DNA from: Phoronis australis | Taxonomy: Eukaryota; Phoronida; Phoronidae | DNA length: 64,000 nucleotides | Reading direction: 5' to 3' | Assembly (NCBI GenBank): GCA_002633005.1 | Contig: NMRA01000892.1 | Location: forward strand, 1 to 64,000 | Shown: positions 22,778 through 34,173 of the stretch, in pieces | How positions within the stretch are numbered: the stretch's first letter is position 1 | Layout of the letters: every line of letters begins with the position of its first letter | Notes under the pieces: generated by a model | What the model saw: only the letters and a program-made list of their open reading frames with translations | What the model was told of the DNA's origin: nothing | Databases searched by the model: none | Translations under genes and position numbers: made by a program

Positions 22778-23916
22778 TTAAAGGAGAATGCCATCCGATG
22801 TATTTGTAAATGTATATTTTACCGTCTTAATCGGTTTATATCCACATCACCTCGTATACAGTCGATCTCACCTCATCGAGAGGTGTTGCGTTAACCTGTG
22901 CGGAACGTGGGTACACGACAGCGACGTCAGTGGTTCTTCAGCTGAGTGTGCGGCTATGGTGTAGCGCATCGTTCCCGCTTATGGCGAACCGTGAAGCTGC
23001 AAGAAAAAGCAGGTATATCGTTTTTCGATTTTCTCGAGAACTCGAAATGCTTCGAAAGTGGTTCGTGACAGTAAAGTTGAAAAGCGCGTCGTTAATACCA
23101 CGTATGAGGCCGTGAAATATGTCCGTGTTTGTGGCTGGCATTGTTCTGTTTCAAATTGAGTTATTCTCAATCTAAACAATGTTAAATATAACTGAAACAA
23201 AGTGTCTTGAAAGACTGTCTCAGTAGATACAGTTTGTAATGTCTTTGGAATGTCCGTGAATGTAAATACTTTGAGAAACCAACAATGAATAAATCATACT
23301 GTGTTACCGGTTTTAGATACAATAAAGCTAATTGACCGGGCACCCGAGGCATTGTGAGCGCAGTGTGTGCTGACAGAAAGATGTTGTGAAACAGTAACTC
23401 AGTTTTATATGCTGTGGTTAGACGTTAAATGAATCTCTATGTAGAATCATTGTTATTGTACACTTTTGCCCTGTGCGGCTAAGTAGAAGGTGAACCTTGC
23501 CTCGCGGTCCCCGACGGGTAATTAGACTTGCTATTTTGTGGCGTTTTTACCAAAGTATTCACATGCACGTTATTTGTTTGACTCACTAGACCTGGCTTTT
23601 CGTGAATGGAAGTTTAATTTTCAACTTTGGCACCCGACTAAAAACTCAACGTATTTGCAAGAGTTTAGCATCGAATTTTGATGATTTACTGGTGTAAAGC
23701 GATGAAGTTGAGTGATAAACTGACACCAGTAAGCGTAATGTGAACTGCTGAACAGACTGTATTAGAGCCTACATGTATGACATCACTGTTTAATTTCAGC
23801 ACCTATGTATGCCGTCTGGTGTCAGGTAAATTAACTGAACTTGCTGTTGTCGAGTGGAACTACTCGATCTAAATTTATACAAAAATACGTTGTTTTTTGG
23901 TGGCATTCTCCTTTAA
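22778..23916. mobile_element. TTAA-flanked TIR element, longer copy (1.1 kb)
   Basis: The left end is TTAAAGGAGAATGCCATC; the right end is GGTGGCATTCTCCTTTAA, its reverse complement but for one base. TTAA borders both sides, as with piggyBac-type target sites. The body has no transposase-like frame. The right 240 bp match the right part of 32970-33464, showing both belong to one non-autonomous family. Confidence 0.75.
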
Positions 23917-25471
23917 CGTGTCCTTTATTTTTCAGCTTCGGTTCCTGTCTGCGCAGAATCCATTTCCAAAGCGAGTATATACAACATTGAACATCTAATC
24001 AAAACGTGTCCATGGTTATATGTCGATGCACTGAGACCTTTCACAGGCCCACTACCACAAAAATATTTTTTATTGCTCCTGCTCGGCCAGCCTATTTCCC
24101 TGCTTGGGAAGTTTTGGAAGAATACATGAATGTAGTGTTTTCAATAACTATGCTATATTGTAATGGCGGCTTCCATGTTGTCGTCGCAATTTTTCACAGT
24201 GACAATAAGATTTTCGGCTACACCTATGTGGTCACGTGACCAGTTATTATTACACGTATAGCACTTAGGTGGCGCTCCCGTTGGTCGCCTGCCATTAGAT
24301 TGTGAGCGTTGAAAGTTAATGACTTCCTGGGCTCGGTTACATGAAACAGTCCCAAATACGGTGTTCAGGTAAAAATGGTTATAATGGCACTTTTATATTT
24401 TATTATCCATGATCTTTTTCTCTTAGAAATATATACTTTTACGAGTTGTAAAAGCCCGTTTTTATATAGGAGTTAGAATAAAAACCCCTAAATAAAGTTT
24501 GGGACAACCTTAAGGGCTCAGTTTTTAGCTAAATTATTAGAAAATGTCATTAGTCGAAGAGGAGCTCATAATGAAAATAAAATAGAACAAAAATTGAGTA
24601 CAGAATGAAAGAAATGCACAAAAGGAACTTAGTCCACTCTCTATTTGGTACTCTTAAATTCAACCAGGCGATTCATCCCAACTTCCTGACCTCAATGTCA
24701 TACAAAATGACCGGCTAAAACGGCGTTAAGATGTATTTTTAGCTAAATCTCGGTCCATAGGCCTTTAAATTTAAATCTAAGAAACATTCGTTGATGCTTG
24801 CAATGTTTGTAATGATATCCACAGAAGTCAGTGGAAAGCTGGAAATTTCCGCAGGTGCAAATGTCATTTTTTCATCATTCTGTGGTTATATATATATATT
24901 GAAAACATGACCTCGCTCATGTTCTCAATCTCTGAGCTTGTGAACGCCTATACGTGTACATGTATACCTCTGACGTACTTTAAATATTATCAATACCCAC
25001 AATTTAATGATGCGTGACCCATCGAATAAATCGGTGTCAATATTTGACTTTTTTAATCTGCACAATTGCACTTTAAGGGAAACTTGAAGGATAGACAGTG
25101 ACAGTGATTTATTCACCGTAATTAGGTCACAGGCTACTTTTCACAGAAACAAACACGCTGCATCAACATAAAAACCTGTGTTGGTTCAAACAAAATGCAA
25201 AAACAAGAGAAATTAGCAAAACAAAAACTACACTTCAACATCTAATACAGTACATCTCAGTTTCTCTCTGCCTAGACTAAAAACTTTGCTGCGTTGGTTG
25301 GCATTAGTATTTTGTGAACTCGTAAGAGACTAAAAACAACACTCTATTACAGCAACTGGAATGGTAAGTTTTCGTCGAAGGTCCACACACTATGGACACT
25401 AACAAAAATGATATTAACTCTCAGTAGCTCTGACGTAACAATAATCGCATAGTCTCTCTTCGCTTGGAATT
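23917..25471. other. No gene recognised
   Basis: Contains a short (TA)n run at 24887-24899. Small open frames only. Confidence 0.5.
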
Positions 25472-25680
25472 TTAAATACGATTCAGTACATGATAAATAA
25501 TTCTTACGCGACCTAACAGGTTCAGTAGAGTTACGAAATCATCTTTGCCACTTAAATACACCGACTTGATGAAGTCAACAATAGTGAAACCATTAATAGT
25601 GGACCTTGAGGCATGGCCTAGAGCATGCCAAATGATGTCGTACGGATTTTGCAAGCTACTGATTAACTTGCGAGATCCAT
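25472..25680 (-). pseudogene. Possible fragment of a second multi-copy invertebrate orphan family
   Basis: A minus-strand frame reads SRKLISSLQNPYDIIWHALG and then FTIVDFIKSVYLSGKDDFVT and LLNLLGR. A GTAAGAATT donor-like sequence follows LLGR, yet the frame also runs on into IIYHVLNRI. The block DIIW...(K)...LLN.LGH..SY..L.RI is familiar to me from large uncharacterised protein families repeated in coral, oyster and hemichordate genomes, but this is recollection and the match is partial. No start codon; the frame ends at TAA after NRI. Confidence 0.35.
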
Positions 25681-25689
25681 GCGACGGGC

Positions 25690-25852
25690 GTAAGCGCGTT
25701 GCATGGTTATCGCCTACGGTTCGCTACCATTGTTTTCTTTTGTTGCATTTTTTGTTGGACATAACAGTAAAGGTCGCACGGATATCATACATTGGACGCC
25801 CATCAGCCGGTTACCGATAACTGCTTACCATTGTCTTTATTATAAGAAAGAA
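25690..25852 (+). repeat. Dispersed repeat, copy 2 (pair with 18688-18836)
   Basis: Collinear with the first copy through GTTTTCTTTTGTTGC, TTGTTGGACATAAC, GGTCGCACGGATAT and GGTTACCGATAACTGCTTAC. Same orientation. No internal coding signal. Confidence 0.6.
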
Positions 25853-26660
25853 AAAGAAAGCAAACAAGAGATACGCCTATCATTCGATGTGTATGCGACG
25901 AACTTGCACCCTAGTTGCACTATCATAGAAACCAAGGGTCGGAGTCTAAAGCGAACATGTCGCGTGTATTATTTAATATAGAAAACTCGTCCTACATGAC
26001 GGCGACATCCCATGGGTTTGACTGTGTTCATACAGTGTACGCGTTCGGTAATAGCATGCAACCACCGTACATTTCCTTTGAAGCCTGGGAGATAATTGGC
26101 CTGCTTGTATCACACGGGACAAAAGACCGAGCTGGGCAGTTAACAAAAGAGCCAGAAGTTATCGCACGTTCAGCGCCCCTCACGTCCCGAAAAGTTACTG
26201 AACGACAGAACGCTGTAATGAAGACGGCCTAAAGAAAATAACAAAAACAAGACAATGTGCTTCGTATGGACGTTTCGATACTACTCAATATCATCATCAA
26301 GCATATAGTCGGTATGCGAATGTAATTATTATGTACAAAGGCGTGAAAAACAACCAGTCAATTAACACCACACTGCATATTTCAGTACCAAAACTCTAAT
26401 CTTTACCACAGCCCTAGGTTGTATACCCCAATGTTCTTGTTTTAATTAGTGACCCCATATTCCTTTATGAAGAGTGGCTCACGGGTTAACGACCTACTAC
26501 ATTGATTATCTTGGTTTTGGTATTCTACAGGGGCAAACATTTGCATGAATCTTCAGAAAGTGTGAATTGTTTTCTAAGCCAATTCTAGCTTTTATCGCTG
26601 CGAAAGCACAAGCCAACTTTTTATGACTTTCTAAAACCGCTCTGAGGTGGTGGCGTTTTA
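25853..26660. other. No gene recognised
   Basis: A 105-codon frame at 25915-26232 (+) has no recognisable motif. Nothing else supported. Confidence 0.45.
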
Positions 26661-26947
26661 CAACTATTAATAAAAGCTCTTGGTCTATTTACACCGACCT
26701 CCTGTCTATTTACATAGTCACGACGTTTTGGTCGGTATATTCTCCGGCCATCGTCAAGTTTTCCCGCGTTCTTAGAAGAACGAGCACGGATATGTGGTAC
26801 ACTCATGGTGTGATTTTTTGTCCGAGGCTGGATTTGAACCCACGACTTCTGAAACTACAGATAATTCGAGTCCAGCACCTTAACCACTACACCACGGAGT
26901 CGACAAGAGGTCGGTGTAAATAGATTAAGAGATTTTAATAATAGTTG
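26661..26947 (-). mobile_element. tRNA-like unit enclosed by 41-bp inverted repeats
   Basis: The left arm 26661-26701 and the right arm 26907-26947 are near-perfect reverse complements (each contains GAGGTCGGTGTAAATAGA in minus or plus sense). Between them, on the minus strand, lie a tRNA-like segment (26822-26902) with A box TGGTGTAGTGGTTAAGG and B box GGTTCAAATCC, and then a stretch containing GATGGCCGGAGAATATACCG and AAAACGTCGTGAC. A SINE does not normally have terminal inverted repeats, so this is either a foldback element that captured a tRNA-SINE or a MITE-like unit using a Pol III promoter. Confidence 0.7.
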
Positions 26948-27839
26948 CGGCTTTTTATGATTCGTCGGACATTCGGCCAAGTACGTATTATAGAGTGTGT
27001 ACGAATTGAATAGCTTGAGCTGAGGTATCATCAACAAATTCTTATCAGGGTAACTGATGATTATTTGAAGTACGCAAAAGTCATGAGACTAAATAACAGC
27101 TTGTGAATGCAACGAAATCAGAAAGAACAAGTCTACTGACAAAACCCCAATGCTAATTCTACTGAATATTATGAATGGAATAAGACAGTCAGAGACTGCC
27201 TTAGGGCGTAGTCAGAGCCGAGAATTTGAATAAATATAGACACCTTTCTATGCATAAATAACACTAAAATGTTGAATTAGAATAAGGACTTAGACTTAAG
27301 CTGACCAGTGTACTGATGACCATTTTAAACAAATAATCATATCAATCACAATTAAACGGATTCCCTGGAAACAGACTTGCATGAAATTGTACTCTGTACG
27401 TGAACCTGCTTTTCATTGGCTAACGTAAACCACATTAGCCAGACATTAACCAACGACTAGAGTCGTGTTTACTTGGGTACCTCGTTATCATAAGGTAAGC
27501 TTGAAGGGGATCATCCAAAATTAAAACTTTAACAACTTCGTTGATTTGAAATTTTGAGCGTGGAAAACCCCCCGAACAGCGATCACTGATAGTTTTGGGT
27601 TATTGCGATATGCGGGTTGTTTGATTCTAACCTCTAACTATGCCATCGAGACTTAGTTTGAAAGGCTTACCCAGTTTTGACTGATACGCAATTTTACCAT
27701 TTGCAGTAGGACCACATCTGACAAAGCGTACATACTAAGAAGTAACTACAAAAACAGGGGTTTTAGTACATGTAAAACTATCTGAATTTTTTCGCTTTCT
27801 CATTTAATCATGTCGATTAGCCTCTGTACAAAGCTCTTT
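26948..27839. other. No gene recognised
   Basis: No open frame with recognisable content; no strong repeat structure. Confidence 0.5.
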
Positions 27840-28200
27840 AACAAAAACAACCACGGTTTTAAATCGACTTGACATGTTTCGGTGTCATTTATTCAACCAC
27901 CATCATCAAAAGTGAGAACATAGTGGCCACCTAGCTAGGCACAGCAACAAGTTATGAAGCACAGTTACAGGGAGTGACAATAAACTAAACCAACAATGAC
28001 AACCTGTTTTGTGCCAGTTGCCTATTAAGATTGGGCTTGCACCAACTGATGTGTAGAGCCTCAAGAATTTTAAGCTCCTTAGTTGTTTGTGCTTGGTCTA
28101 TTATTGCAAAGTTACTGAAAGAGCACTGCTGATAACAACGATTGGAGGTCTGTAGATGAATATTTACATATGAACATCTACCAGAATTTAGATGTACCCT
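27840..28200 (-). mobile_element. Penelope-like or related retroelement, 3' end with GIY-YIG C-terminus
   Basis: The minus strand reads SFSNFAIIDQAQTTKELKIL followed by EALHISWCKPNLNRQL and stop. The pattern I..A....ELKILEALHI...KPNLN is the C-terminal end of the GIY-YIG endonuclease domain found after the reverse transcriptase of Penelope-like elements. A 3' UTR follows with TGATGATGGTGGTTGAATAA and a CGAAACATGTC motif. Only the last about 45 residues survive; the catalytic GIY..YIG motif and RT are absent. Confidence 0.65.
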
Positions 28201-28895
28201 GGTCCTCGGCGAATTGGGCAAAAAGGCCCGTCTCAGTGAAACAAAAAGTCCAAATAAACGAAAAAAATGTTCACAAAATCCCACGGGAAGTCGGCGCGGA
28301 TACACAATTCGTGGGCCTGAACCCAGAAGTCACGTTTTTTTAGTCCTCTATGATTTCTTTCAATAAAACGTCCTCACGCAGAAAAAATCGACCCCCCCTG
28401 TTCTTTAGGCTGAGTGCGCGCATGGATTACACACCAGGACTCGCATAACAAACCCGAAACGAATAATTAAAACGGCAAACACGCGGAAACCTTTCAAAGG
28501 TTTGCTTAGTGGGCTAATAGAAAGACAAAGCCAGAAACCCACCCACCCGTCGTGGCAGTGCATGGGCGTAGGTTCACCTTTTGCAAACTGCAATGGAAAA
28601 AGAGTGGACCTAGTGGACCTGTCTGCGGCACTGCGCTGACGACTGAAATAAAGGTTGAGATCTTGGCCACTTTCTTCTAATATAAAAGTATCTTTAACGG
28701 AAGAATATGCGAGGAACTTGGACAGTCCAATCCGCCCGCTGATTCCCTGTGTGTAGAGAACACGCAGGTACCAGTAGCACGCGTTTTATCATTGGTTGAT
28801 GTAACCTCGGTAGTCATTGGCCAGCTTTACAACAAAGAAAGAACATGGCGGACTAAGAATGATATTTTAGCCTTGTCATGCAAGTGGCGTAACCT
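28201..28895. other. No gene recognised
   Basis: Short frames in both strands without motifs; TGCGCGCATG and CCCCCC runs only. Confidence 0.45.
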
Positions 28896-29048
28896 GTGGC
28901 GGATTTAGGGGGGGGGGCCATGCCCCCCCTAAAATATTCCAGATTCCATTTGGCAGTTTGGGGATGCGAATGCCTGAGGGGCAAAATCCTGGCTAATAGT
29001 CTGCCCTGCCCCCCCTCCCCCCTAAATCATAATCCTGGATCCGCCCAT
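28896..29048. mobile_element. hAT-like MITE, short copy
   Basis: The left end GTGGCGGATTTAGGGGGG and the right end CCTGGATCCGCCCATG are inverted repeats of the same family as 6901-7117 and 58079-58407. GTAAC near both flanks may be a remnant of the target duplication. The 150-bp body is rich in C and G runs. Confidence 0.7.
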
Positions 29049-29492
29049 GGTAACAGCAACTATTTCGTTTCTGCAGTAATGTTTAATATATAGCCGCGTG
29101 CTTGAAACACATACATTTACAATCAACACACATATGGCCGATTTAACCGCTGTGTTATTCACACTGTGTTAATACAGGACAGCAACGTACACAAAACTCA
29201 GCGACAGTAGAAAAATACACCCCGAAAAGGTGCAACCACGATTTTCTGATTCACATTTCTTGAACATGAACTAAGCACCGATTTGTCTGTACAACAGACC
29301 ACATTTATACTTCCTCCATCAGTCATGCCACTTGCCAATCAAAAGCGCCGCTTTAAAAAATTTCCCGGGAAATTAAATGAAACTTGCATGTTCTCTACCC
29401 CCAAGCGGACACGCAAGAAACCAGCGAAAGTCCAGTCGTTGTGTTTTCACCGTAAGTGAAGGGACGCTACTGCACATACGGAGAACTCGTAC
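29049..29492. other. Mostly non-coding; right part CpG-rich
   Basis: No gene seen. From about 29376 the CpG content rises and stays high to about 29860, overlapping the candidate first exon at 29493-29687. Confidence 0.4.
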
Positions 29493-29687
29493 GCGACGGC
29501 GAAGTGTTGCGGATAAAATGCCGAGGTCGCGCATTTGCTTCACTCGAATTTCGGGAAATTCTTCAGCGTTTACATCTGCCAAATATTGAGCACGCCACCT
29601 AGTGGGCGTAAGCAGTAAAGGCAGTCGGCGGACGAATACCTCCAAATAATATTTGACTTCCAGAATGAACTTGAGTTCGTTCGCCAT
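29493..29687 (-). CDS. Candidate first coding exon, unknown protein
   Basis: On the minus strand, an ATG in good context (GAT ATG G) opens 65 codons ending exactly at a phase-0 GTACGAGT donor. The peptide starts MANELKFILEVKYYLEVF and continues RRLPLLLTPTRWRAQYL, with an acidic/basic segment (EEFPEIRVKQMRD) near its end. It lies in a CpG-rich stretch, as expected near a promoter. I do not recognise the protein. The frame also continues past the donor to 29373, so it may instead be a chance CpG-rich frame. No second exon was found downstream on the minus strand. Confidence 0.35.
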
Positions 29688-29693
29688 ATCGAC

Positions 29694-31149
29694 TTCGATG
29701 GACTGAAGCCACGACTCAATAAGTCATAGAAAAAAACACTGGGATTCTGCGGCGCACAACTCGGCGCTTTTCCGTCGCGGGAACGAAATGGAAGGAGGCG
29801 TCGGGTGGAAGCGACTGTCCGCTTTCCTACGGACTCGAAGCCAGCCTCCGGGCCTCGTGTTAACATTTAAATATATAGATGTTTATAATGTATTGTGTTG
29901 CAATGTTATACATTACATTTATGAAAACCCTGCCTTAGCTAACACATGTCAAATATCGAATCTTTTCTACTTGCTTTATTAAACTTGATTAAAAAAAAAC
30001 ACTGTATACGATGTTGGATAGCTTTACAGACACTTTCTCGTATTCCCTGTACAGTTATAATTAGAATGTGGTAACACACAGTGTGAGACCTACAATCCAC
30101 TGGCGGAACGCAGCATGCGGTTGACTCCTGTAAGCTGCTCATTTAGCACAGGATTTTCCAAAAAAGGAGGTTATGCTCATGAAAGATTTATAAATAAGTT
30201 TAAGAAGTTGAGTAAAGGCATTGTCAATTTGGAAATGCATTTTGTTTACAACTATGAATTAGACGTGTCGAATGATAGTTCCAGGAAACGGGGATCACCA
30301 TGGTGATCTATGCACATGCTAAATTAAGGGTAGATCCGTCAAGGGACGCGAAACATACGGCGCAAAAACTCAGTTAATTGGAGACCAGACCTCGGAAAAT
30401 CTTGAGTAACTCCACCACGGTAAACCTAAAGTAGAGAAAAATATCTTGCGTCCGATTTTAAGTAAAACACAAAAGCCCTCGAGCTATTTACGAGACACAT
30501 GTTGTGTGTAAATTTCACGTTGATCGAATAAGAATTGCGATATGTAGCGTGTGAACAAAGAAACAAACATACACACACGCACACACACACATTTTATAAC
30601 AAAGCAACAGACTTGAAGAAATTCCATTTCACCAAGTAAAAATCAATACTCTAGTTCAAAATGTTAAGCAGTTATTAGCTGTGAGCCACCTGCATATCTT
30701 AGCCAGGCGACTGTGATTTCAAATGCGGGAAATGTCTGCAAACAAGGAACCCCTCCTTTCCGCTTGCCCATGGATAATCTGATTCCCTTTTCTGAAAAAA
30801 TGGGGTTTTTCTTGATTTCTCTCGCTCACTCAACTGTTTGCAGCTAATTTCCTATTACACGTCAACATGTGTTTTGACCTAGAGGTAGCCACTCGACTAC
30901 CAAGGGCTTTACCCTATACCAACTTAACTCGGAAATCATACGTTTTCCTCGGTCAATTTCTTTATAGAATTGGGCCTTGTTATGATTATTTCAAACAAAT
31001 TTAAACTTCCGTCGAAAATTAATTCCTTTTGTTTCACAAGCAAAACTGCCATCATGGTTAGAAGCAGGTAGAACTTTAAAACTGTTTGAGGCGCATGTCG
31101 TGACAATCAACTTCTGTAGGTAGATTAAGGGCCAATGACACCTGTAATA
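29694..31149. other. No gene recognised
   Basis: Contains a short (CA)n tract at 30569-30591 and small frames without motifs. Confidence 0.5.
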
Positions 31150-32232
31150 GAGAGACATTGTCTTCTCATGGTAATGCAGCATTAGTACTGATTAAAATGC
31201 TCCAACGCAAATGCCTTGCGCCACCAGTTGTTTTTGACATTTTGACAATATGGTTCTCCCAATCCTCAATTATGGTGCTGAAGTGGGGGGTCCAAAGAGT
31301 ATCGTATATTGAGAAAGTCCATATAAAATTCTGTAAAAGCCTATTAGGTGTCGGTAGAAGTTATAGCAATAGCGCCGTATTAGGTGAACTTGGGAGATAT
31401 CCACTATTTGTGAAGCTGTTTTTAAAGTTGATCAAATGTTGGTTAAAGATAGTAAAACTACCGGCTTCAAGCAACCCCAAAATAGTCTACTATATGCTTG
31501 TAAAGTTAGATGAGTCGGTAAGATCAACATGGGCCACTTCTGGTAGGACGTTTTAAATAGATATGGTGTCAGGATTGTTTGGTTTGAACAAGGCGTTGGA
31601 TGGGAAGAATTATTCCTAAATACTTTTAAACGAAGAGTCAAGGATTGCTTTGTGCATGAATGGAACACAGACGTAAGAAATAATGTAAAATTGTGTAGAT
31701 ATTCACTTTTCAAAACGACGTTTAATCTTGAAACATATTTGTCTTTCAACTTACCTCGCTGCTTTATCAGTTCCTATGCAAGATATCGTTGTTCAAACCA
31801 CAGACTGATGGTCGAGGTAGGTTGACACTTACCAATCGATAAAGACCTCCAAATATGTTCTTTGTGTAAACAGAACCTTGGTTATAATTTTATTGAGGGT
31901 AAATATCAATTTATGTACACACACCCATTTTATGACGATCTAAGAATTAGACTGTTACCTAGAATATACTGGACCACGCCGACCAATCGTGGATTTCTAA
32001 GATTAATGAAAATTTCTGATCATAGTGTGCTTATAAAGGTAATCAATTTTAAATATCATGCTCCTGTTTTAAAACAAAAACTACTTGACGATTGAAACTA
32101 CTACACATGCGTATGCGTATTTACTGTATTGTATTGGTGTGTTCATGCGTATTTAATTTATTTCATTGTTGTGTTTGATATTTAAGTACTGTGGGCCGAT
32201 GGCCTCGAGTATGAATAAATGAAAAAATAAAT
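31150..32232 (+). mobile_element. LINE fragment: C-terminal region and 3' end
   Basis: Plus-strand frames, shifted several times, encode the post-RT part of a LINE: PPVVFDI, then ILNYGAEV-type residues in another frame, then YIEKVHIKFCKSLLGVGRSY, AVLGELGRYPLFVK, and later the segment ICSLCKQNLGYN with FYDDLRIRLLP. The element ends with GTGGGCCGATGGCCTCGAGT and AATAAATG-type tail repeats. KVH.KFCK.LLGVG..., ELGR.PL and the Cys-rich segment are typical of non-LTR retrotransposon C-termini repeated in marine invertebrates. It is different from the two other LINE families in this window. Stops and frameshifts make it non-functional. Confidence 0.75.
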
Positions 32233-32329
32233 CCTATACTGCTATAGAAGACTAAGCGTCAGAACAAAAATTGAAAGGTCACAGAAACGCATAGCAACGT
32301 TTCAACACACAATAAGTAGTACTAAAGCT

Positions 32330-32531
32330 GAAGCTGCTGAAAATGACACAGATGTTACCCAAGATTTCCCAAGAAAATCAATTAGACTTCCAAAATCCGA
32401 AACCCCAAATTAACCTGAAGTTCATACACTCTGACAAACGAGTGCATCATTTGCAAACAGGAAATGTATGTTATGGACCACATTTCAAGAAAGAGAAGGA
32501 AGGAACATCTTCCTAGCTTTGATTACAAAAC
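32330..32531 (+). pseudogene. Candidate exon of a Cys-rich orphan family
   Basis: The plus strand reads FPRKSIRLPKSETPN in one frame and, after a frame change, TNECIICKQEMYVMDHISRK and RRKEHLPSFDYKT, ending at a GTATGTG donor. An Arg/Ser-Lys-rich lead into a CxxC half-finger is the start of uncharacterised proteins repeated in coral, oyster and hemichordate genomes (recollection). One stop and one shift separate the parts. It could pair with the exon-like sequence at 34022-34173 on the same strand. Confidence 0.4.
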
Positions 32532-32969
32532 AGGTATGTGTTTTGTAACGTTCATCTTATTGTTTTCCTAGTGTGTTCGGTATTTTCACCAGTTGTTTTT
32601 TAACTTGTTCAGTCCCTAGACTGCCCAGGCTTTGGACAATAGCACTGTCTCAACTGGCCCAGTAGAGATGGTAGCCATGTCATAGGTCCTCCATATGCCG
32701 GAAGCTTTTCGGCGAATTATGCATCACTGATGAAACCATCGAAGTCATGTTTCTATAAGTTTATAATTTACCATTGAGCACTAGAGGGAGTCCGTTAATT
32801 TCTTTATTTGTTGAACAAATAGTCCTGGAGTCCTGTCTTTCAAACAGTTCGTCGTTGCCTAAAATCGACACTTGGCCACTTTTACACTGCTGTCGTCAGG
32901 AGATAATCATATAGCATTATACTGCGGGTGTGATTTAAGCACTTTAAATCGCGAGCTTTTTTGAGAAGG

Positions 32970-33464
32970 TTAAATGGAGTAGATGGCAGCGTTTTGTGTG
33001 TTTAGAAAGTAAAAAATGACAATTATAAACAACACAGATCTAGGTTCTCCTGTCAGTATTTCACGGAAGAATACTTCGAATTTATCTCCGAACAGACCCC
33101 AAAGTCTTGCTACGGACCTTGGTAAATTGGCCTGCTGCACTTTGTAGGCTGTGTCCAAATACCAATAAATCTGTAACAGCGAAATAAAACAACATGTTTT
33201 TATAAGAACTCGGTGTAATTTCACGTCGAAGTGTGATGATTTATTGGTGTTAAGCGATGAATTCAAGTGATAAGCTGACACCAGTAACCCGTGTTGAGTG
33301 CTGAACACACTGCGTGTGAAACCAATGACGTCGTTGGATAATTTCAACACCTCTGTCTGCCGTCAGGTGTCAGGTAACGCAACCGAACGTGCTGTTATCC
33401 AGTAGAACTACTCGATCTAAATTGATACAAAATAGGTTGTTTTTTGGGTGGCATTCTCCTTTAA
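32970..33464. mobile_element. TTAA-flanked TIR element, shorter diverged copy
   Basis: The right end GGTGGCATTCTCCTTTAA is identical to that of 22778-23916, and about 240 bp inward align (ATGATTTATTGGTGTTAAG, CTGACACCAGTAA, GAACTACTCGATCTAAAT). The left end TTAAATGGAGTAGATGGCAGC is a degenerate form of the expected terminus. No coding sequence. Confidence 0.65.
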
Positions 33465-34020
33465 TTACTTAGAGGTAGGTAACTGCACTGGTTACCGTGA
33501 AAGTGCCCAAGTGGCTGGCATCCCTGTCGTAATCTGAGGACAGGGGAAGCCCCTGCCCATTTTACCAAACGTTCTGTCAACATATTGACTAGGGTATGAC
33601 CATCTGATCAAAAAATAACTTTGAATCACTGCATTAGCACACCAGCTGACTTATTTTCAGTCGCATCAAGTAATCTAATTGTCAGACGGTCATGATTTTT
33701 AGGCGATAGATCGGACGGCATGTAAATGTGTTAGGCTGGTGGTGGATCAATTCCTGATGAGACCATCTGAACAATTTACACGCCAAGACACTGGTACAGT
33801 GTAGTTAAATGTTAAATTAGTGCTAACAGTTGGCATTTTTTCAGCTGGACTTGAATCGCACAGCTCAGTCCGGAGACCTGAATATACAAATGAAATTCGA
33901 GGATAAAGACCGCCGGTGTTGCTTTTAAAGAAGACAAGTTCCACACGTCATGCTTTAAAAATAGAAATACAAAGATCATGAGGAGTTAAGAATCCATAGT
34001 TTTCAGTAATGTTTTTCTAC
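33465..34020. other. No gene recognised
   Basis: Lies between the TIR element and the exon-like sequence that follows; may be intron. A minus frame at 33747-33944 has no motif. Confidence 0.4.
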
Positions 34021-34021
34021 A

Positions 34022-34173
34022 GATTTGTTTAGAGTTCATTGAATCAAAGCTTCTAACACATGGAGATATCATTTGCCTTTCAAAACTAAAGCAAGACTTT
34101 GAAGCCATGCTTCAGTTATGCATGAAGTTATTTGGACTCACAATCTCAAGAAACGATCGTTGAGGCTATACCA
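34022..34173 (+). pseudogene. Exon-like coding fragment, orphan family
   Basis: A strong acceptor (GTTTTTCTACAG) is followed by a frame reading ICLEFIESKLLTHGDIICLS, KLKQDFEAMLQLCMKLFGL and TISRNDR, then TGA. The sequence 'I...L...G.I..L..L...FE..L' followed by a short 'isrkd' turn resembles the helical region of the same kind of multi-copy orphan proteins as 32330-32531. Only one block is visible and the next bases are not collinear in frame, so this is either a last exon or a decayed fragment. Confidence 0.35.

Noticed and set aside
30541-30600. (CA)n tract as a regulatory element
   Set aside because: A simple microsatellite; nothing around it suggests a function.
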